NCBI GenBank assembly: GCA_029058455.1
Contig: JAIDXU010000371.1
Span: forward strand, 1-5,987
Reading direction: 5' to 3'
Origin: Paramuribaculum sp.
GTDB taxonomy: Bacteria; Bacteroidota; Bacteroidia; Bacteroidales; Muribaculaceae
DNA: 5,987 nt
Positions 1 to 5,987 of this stretch are shown here, one piece after another; position 1 is the first letter of the stretch, and every line of letters starts with the position of its first letter. Made by a program: the position numbers and the translations under genes. The notes below the pieces were generated by a model. That model was not told where the DNA came from, ran no database searches, and saw only the letters and a list, made by a program, of their open reading frames with translations.

Positions 1-9
1 ATTTGAACT

Positions 10-37
10 ATTGGCCTTATTTGGCTTATTGGTCTTA
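10..37. repeat. Three imperfect tandem copies of a 9-10 bp unit
   Basis: On the plus strand three near-identical units follow one another: ATTGGCCTTA (10-19), TTTGGCTTA (20-28) and TTGGTCTTA (29-37). All share TTGG followed by CTTA. They lie in the 49 non-coding bases past the M16 stop codon. The array may continue to the left of the window, although bases 1-9 do not clearly extend it. No GC-rich terminator hairpin is visible in these 49 bases. Confidence 0.6.
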
Positions 38-49
38 GTTTATAAAAGA

Positions 50-2893
50 TCAGTTGTCGGGGTCGAGCACGATTATGCGGCAGTTGTTGAGGTCAACGAG
101 CTTCCTGACGTATGCGGCCACCATTTCGGGGGTGATTGAGTCGAGTGTGGCGAGATAGTCGGAATAGGTGTTGACATTTTTGAGGGCTATGCCGGAGAGA
201 AGTGTGATCCATCCGTTGTTGGTTTCGAAAGTCTCATGATAGTTCTTAACCATAAATTCCTTGACTTTGGCAAGTTCCTCGGGTGAGACATTGGTGGCAA
301 GCAGATTCATCTGCTCTTTGAGAATCGACAGCACCTTGTCTTTCATCTCGGGCTTCATGGGGAAGCCTGATTCGATAGTGAGAGGCTGGGGATTGATGCG
401 ACTCAGACGGCCTGAGGCGGAGATTGAATAAACGGCGCCCTCTTTTTCTCTCACAATGTCGAGCAGACGTGTTGAGAGAATCTGTCCGGCGATAGAGGCG
501 AGCTGAGAGTTGAGCGTGGTGAAGGGGAATGCCTCCTCACTGCCCCATTCAAGGAAGTAGACAAAGGTCTGAGGTGTTTCCATGGGGGTGGTGAAGGTCG
601 ACACTTCGTCGCCCGACTTCATGAGAATGCCCGAAGGAATGACATTGCGGAGCTTTTGGTCAGACGAGGGGAGCGAGGCGATATATTTCTCAACAAGGGG
701 GCGGAGCGCCTCTTTGTCGACGTTGCCGACAAATGTAAATGTATAGATGGCTGCGTTGGCGGTGAGGCTGCGGGCAAGATTGATCACTGCCTCGCGGTCA
801 ACCTTGCCGAGAATTGCGGATGAGGGCACCTTGATGAGGTCAGGGCTGTTGTAGAGAGCCTCATAGACACTTTTCTGGAAAATATACTGAGGATTGTTTT
901 CCTGATTGTGAAGCACCGAGGTATAGGTGGCGCGGGTGGCGTCAAACTCCTCGGGGGTGAAGTTGACCGCGGTCATGGTCATATAGATAAGCTCCATGAG
1001 CACGGGGAGGTCCTTGACATTGGTGCTACCTTCGAGGGATGTGTAATACATATTCGGCCCGAGGTTGATGTCAGCCTGTTTGCCGGCGAGATATTTGATG
1101 AGGTCGGAATTGCTGTAAGCTCCGAGACCCATGGCGCGGAGATAGAGGGGAAGCACAGCCACAACGTCGCTGCTGCTCTCTATGAAATTCGACAGGCCGA
1201 AGGGGGCGTCGGCTTCAAACTGAATTTCGTCGTCTTTGAAGTCGGTGGTCTTGATCACTACTTTGGCGCCGTTGCTGAGCTGCCAGGTAGTGGTGCCGAG
1301 GGCTGCATCGGTAGTTTCGCTGACAATCTTACCGGGGGCGGCGAGCGATGTCACCAACGGATCTTCCCTCATTGTGTCGACAAGCGGCTCGATAGTCTCG
1401 GCATCGACGGCGGCAAGAGCTTCGGCAAATTGTGACGGCTCGGGATAGACGCCGGCGGCATTGTCGGGCAGCAGGGCGAGGAGCACCCGGTTGTCGGGAG
1501 TAACTATCATCGACATGGTCTGATTGATGACGGCAAGGGGTATCATGTCGGCACACATCTTCATGACCTGATATTCTGTCTCGATGTCGGGAATGGCCAG
1601 AGAGTCGATGAAGTGTCTCACATATTTATTGACAAACTCCTCGTTCTGGCGTGAGTTGCGGTTATTATATGACTGCTCGATGTTGGAAAGGAATGTGGCT
1701 TTTGCGCGCTCATATTCACCCTGAGTGAAACCTCCGCGCGAGGCTCTGAGCAGTTCGCGATAGGCGGCTGCGAGGGGAGTGACGGGATCGGCGGGATCTT
1801 TGGCCAAAGCCGCGAGAGTCATGGCATCTTTGGTTTTTGCCACAAGAAATTCGCCGAAGTCAAGAGAGGCCTGACCGAAAGGAGCGTCGGGCTTCGATGA
1901 AATATCATTGAGGCGGTCGTTGAGCATCGTGGCGATCATATTCTCCATGTAGCTCTGTGCATAGCTCATCTGCGAAAGACGCATAGCCGCGGGCATACGG
2001 TCGGATTTAAACATGAGCTGGGCCACGGTCACGGGCTGTTCCTTGTCGTGGCCTATGGCATAGATTGTGCCGGGGGTGTCTTCCACCTCAAAATAGATAC
2101 GCTCGGGAGCATCGGCGGGCATTTCGATGTCGGCAAACATCTCCTTGATCTTTGCCTCTATTCTTGCGGGGTCGATGTCGCCGACAACTATTACGGCCTG
2201 CTGATCGGGACGATACCAGCGCTCATAGTAATCTCTGAGCGCCTGATAGGGGAAGTTGTCGACAACCTCCATAGTGCCGATGGGGAGACGGTAGCCGTAG
2301 CGCGAGCCGGGATAGATTGTGGGGAGGAGGGCTTCGAGAATACGCATCTGGCCCACGTTGCTCTGACGCCACTCTTCATGAATCACCGCTCTCTCGGCGT
2401 CGATCTCGGCATCTTCGAGAAGAAGATCATTGGCCCAGTCGTGGAGAATGAGCAGACAGCTGTCCTGAACGCTCTCTCTGGCAACAGGCACATTTGAGAT
2501 ATTGTAGACGGTTTCATCCATAGAGGTATAAGCGTTGAGATTGTAGCCGAACTTCACGCCTACGCTCTCAAGCCATTTTATAAGCGAGTTGCCGGGGAAA
2601 TGGGTAGTGCCGTTAAAGCACATGTGCTCGAGAAAGTGAGCCAGTCCGCGCTGATTATCCTCCTCAAGCATTGAGCCGACGCGCTGGGCGATATAGAAGT
2701 CGGCCTGCCCTTTGGGGTTGTTGTTGTGACGGATGTAGTAGGTAAGACCGTTGGGGAGGGTGCCTGTCACAACTCCGGTGTCGACAGGCAGTGCAGGAAT
2801 CTGAGGCATCTCCTGCGCGCGACCGCTAAACACGGTGATGAAAAGCAGGAGCGTAAGAATCCCTTTGAGGAAATGTAAATGTTTGGTTATCAT
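50..2893 (-). CDS. Periplasmic M16 zinc metallopeptidase (pitrilysin/PqqL-like, two-part)
   Basis: This is a complete 947-aa M16-family (inverzincin) peptidase, which would cleave peptides or unfolded proteins. Residues 1-26 form a signal peptide: a basic start, a hydrophobic core around 9-22, and probable cleavage after A26 in GRAQ. That puts it in the periplasm or attached to the envelope. The active half (about 40-400) carries the inverted zinc motif H86-F-L-E89-H90. The third zinc ligand is probably E167 in AERAVIHEEWR, 77 residues after H90, as in pitrilysin. The second half (about 530-930) has the same fold type but no HxxEH, as expected for the inactive half. It keeps the R815/Y822 pair (REKEGAVYS) typical of M16 C-terminal domains. 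Length and the stretch EEDNQRGLAHFLEHMCFNGT resemble E. coli PqqL, but orthology is not shown. ATG at 2893 is chosen because the signal peptide follows directly. No Shine-Dalgarno is visible. The stop is TGA at 50-52. The reading frame is intact and catalytic residues are present. Confidence 0.96.
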   Translation of the reverse strand: MITKHLHFLKGILTLLLFITVFSGRAQEMPQIPALPVDTGVVTGTLPNGLTYYIRHNNNPKGQADFYIAQRVGSMLEEDNQRGLAHFLEHMCFNGTTHFPGNSLIKWLESVGVKFGYNLNAYTSMDETVYNISNVPVARESVQDSCLLILHDWANDLLLEDAEIDAERAVIHEEWRQSNVGQMRILEALLPTIYPGSRYGYRLPIGTMEVVDNFPYQALRDYYERWYRPDQQAVIVVGDIDPARIEAKIKEMFADIEMPADAPERIYFEVEDTPGTIYAIGHDKEQPVTVAQLMFKSDRMPAAMRLSQMSYAQSYMENMIATMLNDRLNDISSKPDAPFGQASLDFGEFLVAKTKDAMTLAALAKDPADPVTPLAAAYRELLRASRGGFTQGEYERAKATFLSNIEQSYNNRNSRQNEEFVNKYVRHFIDSLAIPDIETEYQVMKMCADMIPLAVINQTMSMIVTPDNRVLLALLPDNAAGVYPEPSQFAEALAAVDAETIEPLVDTMREDPLVTSLAAPGKIVSETTDAALGTTTWQLSNGAKVVIKTTDFKDDEIQFEADAPFGLSNFIESSSDVVAVLPLYLRAMGLGAYSNSDLIKYLAGKQADINLGPNMYYTSLEGSTNVKDLPVLMELIYMTMTAVNFTPEEFDATRATYTSVLHNQENNPQYIFQKSVYEALYNSPDLIKVPSSAILGKVDREAVINLARSLTANAAIYTFTFVGNVDKEALRPLVEKYIASLPSSDQKLRNVIPSGILMKSGDEVSTFTTPMETPQTFVYFLEWGSEEAFPFTTLNSQLASIAGQILSTRLLDIVREKEGAVYSISASGRLSRINPQPLTIESGFPMKPEMKDKVLSILKEQMNLLATNVSPEELAKVKEFMVKNYHETFETNNGWITLLSGIALKNVNTYSDYLATLDSITPEMVAAYVRKLVDLNNCRIIVLDPDN

Positions 2894-2980
2894 AATAGTT
2901 GAAGTGATTTGTTTCGGTGGTGAAAGTGTGCGGAATCAGCGACACTTATAATAAGACGCATAAAAGGGCGATTTATCACA

Positions 2981-2995
2981 TTTTTCATCGAAAAA
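2981..2995. repeat. Short AT-rich inverted repeat between ssb and the M16 gene
   Basis: TTTTTC and GAAAAA form perfect 6-bp arms around the 3-base centre ATC. The element lies about 22 bp past the ssb stop and about 88 bp before the M16 start. With only one G-C pair per arm set it would be a weak hairpin, so I do not call it a terminator. The rest of the 124-bp gap (2894-3017) shows a six-C run at 3006-3011 and an AT-rich segment at 2941-2965. I see no TTG/TAnnTTTG promoter of the Bacteroides type reading towards the M16 gene. Confidence 0.3.
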
Positions 2996-3017
2996 ATTTG
3001 ATTTGCCCCCCTTTGAA

Positions 3018-3362
3018 TTATTTTGCGGGGTCGGGGCGCGAGAGAATGTCGAAGTTGTCGACCACAATTTCGGTGATGTTGCGCTTGATGGCGTTGCGGT
3101 CCTCCCACACGCGTGTGCGGAGCTTTCCTTCAATAAAAAGCTTGGTGCCTTTGCGCACATATCGTTCGGCGGTTTCGGCGAGGCGATCCCACATCACGAT
3201 GTTGTGCCACTCGGTGCGCTCGGGCATTTCCACCCCCTGAGCGTTGCGGTAGGCGCGGTCGGTGGTGGCAAGCGAAAATTCGGCCACGGTGCGCGTCTGC
3301 ACTATTCTTACTCTGGGGTCCTGCCCCACATTGCCTACGAGTATGACTTTGTTGACTGACAT
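3018..3362 (-). CDS. ssb: Single-stranded DNA-binding protein, short form without acidic tail
   Basis: This 114-aa SSB binds single-stranded DNA in replication, repair or recombination in the cytosol. The whole protein is one OB-fold. It opens with MSVNKVILVGNVGQDPRVR, followed by LATTDRAY, RTEWHNIVMWDRLAE, YVRKGTKLFIEGKLRTR and ITEIVVDNFDIL. W52 and W86 align by motif with E. coli W54 and W88, which stack on DNA bases. The protein stops at RPDPAK, a few residues after the last OB strand. There is no Gly/Gln/Pro-rich linker and no acidic tip such as DDDIPF, which in ordinary SSBs recruits partner proteins. I checked the alternative frames after the TAA (3018-3020) and found no displaced tail, so the short end looks genuine. 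The ATG at 3360-3362 follows the alpha-2-macroglobulin stop by only 9 bp (ACTCTGAAA), with no Shine-Dalgarno. Co-transcription and coupled translation are therefore likely. The usual Bacteroidota ssb lies between mutY and gldE, so this may be a second copy. Confidence 0.95.
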   Translation of the reverse strand: MSVNKVILVGNVGQDPRVRIVQTRTVAEFSLATTDRAYRNAQGVEMPERTEWHNIVMWDRLAETAERYVRKGTKLFIEGKLRTRVWEDRNAIKRNITEIVVDNFDILSRPDPAK

Positions 3363-3371
3363 TTTCAGAGT

Positions 3372-5987
3372 TTATTTCATTGGGTTGACATTGATGATTT
3401 CAGCGCCGGTATGAGCGGTGATGGCCGGCTCATACTGGCTCTGGGCGGTGGCTATGCCGGTGGTAAACGTGCCGGCGTTGTTGACCCACAGGGGGTAGGT
3501 GAGCACATAGGTGCCTTTGGGCATTGTGTCGACAAAAATGTTGGTCACGGCGTCGCGGTTTTCGGTGTAGAAGCACACTCCGTCTTGCCATACCGGGGCG
3601 GGGAGCTGGTTGACCGGCTCGAAGCATGAGGCGCGGTTGTCGCAGATGGTTACATAGTTGAGGTTGCGGCCGGTTCTGATTACAAGTTTCACGGTGACTT
3701 TCATGCCGGCGGCAAGAGAGTCGGCACCTTCGGGCAATATGATTGATTTTTCGATCGACAGGTCGGAAGAGGATGAGGGCTCAACCTCGCGGAGCGGGGT
3801 TATGGAGCGGGTGATGAGGCTTCCCCATGCGGGAGAATTACCCTTACGGCTCACTTTGAGAGTCGATTTCCGGTCGGAGGCGGGGAGAACGGTGCGGTAA
3901 TAGCCGAGAGTGCGGTCGAGGGGCGAAATGTCGAGCGGCTTGCCGTTGAGGGTTATCCGTGAGCCTTGCGCGGGAGTAACGGTGCTCGGCGACGAGCCTA
4001 TTATCGAGGCAATCAGTTGTGTGGCACCGGCGCTTTCGCCCCATTCGGTGGCCTGTTTTTGGATAATGAGCCATTGACGCAGGCCGGCGGTGACAGGGCT
4101 TTCGGGATTGACCGAGGCAAAGGCTGTGAGAGCCTCGGCGGTGTAGCTCAGGTAGCCCCATGCGCTGTTTTCAATCGAGGGGAACCATGTGCCTTTTTCG
4201 GGGGTGGACTCGGTGAACTGGGTCATATCGCCGGTGATGGCGCGGGCCTGTGAAGTCTTGCCGTTATATTCGAGCAGCAGGGCGGCGGGAGCCATAGCTG
4301 TGAGCGTGAGTTTGTCGCGGCGGCTGATTGTCTTTTTGATCTCGCTGTCGATTATCGCCTTTGCTTCACCCGTGGGCTTGGGTGAGGCGAAGCGGCTGCG
4401 AATCAGGGCGTAGTTGAAAAAGTCGGCGTCGGGATATTTTTTGTGGCGAGCAATGTTTTCTTTGTCGGCATATTGGAGCGCGGAGGTGATGATTTCATCA
4501 AGTTGCTTTATGTCGGGCATAAATCTGAGCTTGTCGAGCGAACCCATAATGTCGAGCACGCTCATGGTGGCCCACAGAGAGGGATCGGTATAAAAACCGT
4601 TCCAGCAGAAGCCTCCTGAGGGAGTAAGGAGTTTGGCGAGCGTTTCCACTCCTTTCGAGTAGGTTTGGCTGACGGTTGATTCGTCAAACAGCAGTGCAAG
4701 CCGCTCCATCCGCTCGGTCCGGCTCAGGGCGTCGGTCATCCACGGAGTCGCTTTGAGAAGGAGGGTTTTGAGTTCTTCATTCTGTTGCAGGCGTGAGGTG
4801 AGAGCCGCTTCTGATTTGTCGGGCGACGAGGTCCACTCTTTCAGGGCCTTGGCTATTGAGGGGTTGGCACGGATAATGCCCTCGGCCACGGCTGCCGAGA
4901 AGATCGCTTCGGCTGCTCGCGGAGCGGTGGTGAGGGGTTGGGTGGAGAGTCCGGGGAGTGCCGTCACTACATACCACACCGGGCTTTCACAATATTCCAG
5001 AGTGGTGATACTACCCTTTGAGGAGGGTACGGTGACTGATACTTCCGACGATTGGGGAGCGAGATAGAAGCTCTGAGATGTGAATACGGGGGTCGAGGCC
5101 GGCAGAATTTCAATGATGTTCTGCTCGCCGTCGGTGAAATTGCCGCCGGTGGCCTTGATTCTGAAGCCGAGCGCAGGGTTATTGTCGGGCGTATTGACTT
5201 CGGAGGCATAGGTGACGGTTGAGGCGGGTTTTAGCAGGAGGGTTGTTTCGGATGAGGAAGTAACCTCACCGGTGGCGGGGTTGAAAAGCTCTACAACAAC
5301 GTTGGCTTCGATTTCAGTGTCGGTGGTGTTGGTCACCGAGCTGATCACGGTGGCCGAATCGCCCTGACGCATGAAGCGGGGCAGATTGGGCTTAACCATC
5401 AGCGGCTTGGCAGAGACAAAGGTTGAGTCGATTGATGTGAGCCGCATGTCGGTGGTGAAGGCAAAGGCTTTCATACACCATGAGGCATTGGCCTCGGGCA
5501 CTGTAAACTCGAGGTTGAGCACTCCGTCGGCTCCGGTTACAAGCATTGGGCGGAACAATCCCAACGCTACCTCGCTGTTGCGGAATTGCACCGGCGACGT
5601 GCTAAGGTTAGCTCCGTTATCGGTGCTTCCCGATCCCGTTACAGCCGATTCTTCAAGCACTCCGTCAGCTGCGTTTTCATATTCCACATCGTCAGCTGCC
5701 ATGTCGGTCATCTCCATTTTCATCATCGGGGCGGCGGATTTCATGGAAGCGCCATAGAGAGTTCCGCGGATCTTGATTCCTGACATTCGGGTCTGAGGCC
5801 GGAACGACAGATTGTAGAGTTCCCATTCGGGCACGCCGATTGAGCGGCAACGGATATACTTGCTGTTGTCAGAAATCGAGTAGCCGAAAGGAAAATCGTG
5901 GAAACCGGTTGTGAGACTGAAACTCTTAAGGCCGGGGAGAGATCGGAGCGATAATGAGGGATTGTGGGGCGCGAGAGAGGAGAGGGC
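3372..5987 (-). CDS. Alpha-2-macroglobulin family protein, C-terminal part (5' end outside window)
   Basis: The frame is open to the right edge, giving 871 visible residues, numbered here from that edge. The GTG at 5832-5834 is an internal valine codon. Family members are large secreted or lipid-anchored envelope proteins thought to trap or inhibit proteases. Bacteroidales versions often approach 1,900 aa, so roughly half is missing. Domains in order: end of the macroglobulin repeats (1-75); a Met-rich then acidic, Ser/Gly-rich linker where the bait region lies in this family (82-131); the conserved A2M/MG7 domain with VQFRNSEVALGLFRP and VPEANASW (132-about 195); more beta domain to about 335; the all-helical thioester-type domain (about 337-660, with SGGFCWNGFY at 457-466); and the C-terminal receptor-like domain with RASCFEPVNQLP, PKGTYVL and LWVNNAGTF (to about 860). 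The CxEQ thioester motif, expected just after WYVVTALPG, is not there (QPLTTAPRAAEAIF instead). The stop is TAA at 3372-3374. Family is certain; substrate and anchoring are unknown. Confidence 0.93.
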   Translation of the reverse strand, partial: ALSSLAPHNPSLSLRSLPGLKSFSLTTGFHDFPFGYSISDNSKYIRCRSIGVPEWELYNLSFRPQTRMSGIKIRGTLYGASMKSAAPMMKMEMTDMAADDVEYENAADGVLEESAVTGSGSTDNGANLSTSPVQFRNSEVALGLFRPMLVTGADGVLNLEFTVPEANASWCMKAFAFTTDMRLTSIDSTFVSAKPLMVKPNLPRFMRQGDSATVISSVTNTTDTEIEANVVVELFNPATGEVTSSSETTLLLKPASTVTYASEVNTPDNNPALGFRIKATGGNFTDGEQNIIEILPASTPVFTSQSFYLAPQSSEVSVTVPSSKGSITTLEYCESPVWYVVTALPGLSTQPLTTAPRAAEAIFSAAVAEGIIRANPSIAKALKEWTSSPDKSEAALTSRLQQNEELKTLLLKATPWMTDALSRTERMERLALLFDESTVSQTYSKGVETLAKLLTPSGGFCWNGFYTDPSLWATMSVLDIMGSLDKLRFMPDIKQLDEIITSALQYADKENIARHKKYPDADFFNYALIRSRFASPKPTGEAKAIIDSEIKKTISRRDKLTLTAMAPAALLLEYNGKTSQARAITGDMTQFTESTPEKGTWFPSIENSAWGYLSYTAEALTAFASVNPESPVTAGLRQWLIIQKQATEWGESAGATQLIASIIGSSPSTVTPAQGSRITLNGKPLDISPLDRTLGYYRTVLPASDRKSTLKVSRKGNSPAWGSLITRSITPLREVEPSSSSDLSIEKSIILPEGADSLAAGMKVTVKLVIRTGRNLNYVTICDNRASCFEPVNQLPAPVWQDGVCFYTENRDAVTNIFVDTMPKGTYVLTYPLWVNNAGTFTTGIATAQSQYEPAITAHTGAEIINVNPMK

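Noticed and set aside
908..1435. Plus-strand open frame of 175 codons opposite the M16 gene
   Set aside because: It is antisense to a well-supported protease. The His/Gly/Glu-rich product matches no family, and such frames arise when the sense gene avoids the codons that make antisense stops.
2048..2497. Plus-strand open frame of 149 codons opposite the M16 catalytic half
   Set aside because: It lies fully inside the conserved zinc-protease domain on the other strand, with no recognisable motif or start signal.
2941..2965. Promoter for the M16 gene in the AT-rich part of the gap
   Set aside because: The minus strand here reads TTTTATGCG...TTATTATAAGTG, which fits the Bacteroides TTG/TAnnTTTG pattern poorly. 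No TTTG occurs in the gap at a suitable position. A promoter may exist but cannot be supported.
3006..3011. Six-C run as a phase-variable tract
   Set aside because: It is only six bases, lies outside any gene, and a slip there would change no reading frame.
2955..3017. Frameshifted acidic tail of the SSB
   Set aside because: Neither alternative frame after the TAA encodes an acidic, Pro/Gly/Gln-rich tail ending in Phe, so the gene ends naturally.
4989..4991. Cysteine in YCESPVWY as the thioester cysteine
   Set aside because: It lies before the WYVVTALPG stretch, whereas the thioester Cys follows it, and CESP is not followed by the needed EQ.
5371..5757. Plus-strand open frame of 128 codons opposite the alpha-2-macroglobulin gene
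   Set aside because: It is antisense to the conserved MG7 region and bait-like linker. The product is low-complexity and unrecognisable.
5832..5834. GTG as the start codon of the alpha-2-macroglobulin gene (820-aa product)
   Set aside because: The frame continues without a stop for 51 more codons to the right edge, with plausible protein sequence, and the family is far larger. The GTG is an internal valine codon.

Overview
The window looks like chromosomal DNA from a Bacteroidota bacterium of the order Bacteroidales. A Muribaculaceae-type genome is my best guess, but that is inference. The reasons are a signal peptide ending in the '-RAQ' pattern common in this phylum, an alpha-2-macroglobulin whose C-terminal end has the Bacteroidales type of motifs (CFEPV, PKGTYVL, LWVNNAG), start sites without clear Shine-Dalgarno sequences, and a Bacteroidota-like single-stranded DNA-binding protein (SSB).

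Layout: all three genes lie on the minus strand, so they read from right to left. (1) From the right edge to 3372 is the C-terminal part, 871 residues, of a large secreted alpha-2-macroglobulin-family protein. Its 5' half lies outside the window. (2) After a 9-bp gap comes a short ssb gene (3362 to 3018, 114 aa). It is an almost bare OB-fold without the usual disordered linker and acidic tip. (3) After a 124-bp intergenic stretch comes a complete two-part M16 zinc metalloprotease with a signal peptide (2893 to 50, 947 aa). (4) The last 49 bp at the left edge are non-coding and hold three imperfect copies of a 9-10 bp AT-rich repeat.

The alpha-2-macroglobulin and ssb are so close that they are probably co-transcribed. 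Whether M16 belongs to the same transcript is open: the 124-bp gap holds no convincing terminator or Bacteroidota-type promoter. Two of the products, a protease-trap-like protein and a protease, would act in the cell envelope, while SSB is cytosolic. No shared pathway can be claimed. I see no mobile element, CRISPR array, tRNA, rRNA or defence system. The points most worth a second look are the apparent loss of the thioester motif in the alpha-2-macroglobulin, the tail-less SSB in a non-standard context, and the short repeat array at the left edge.
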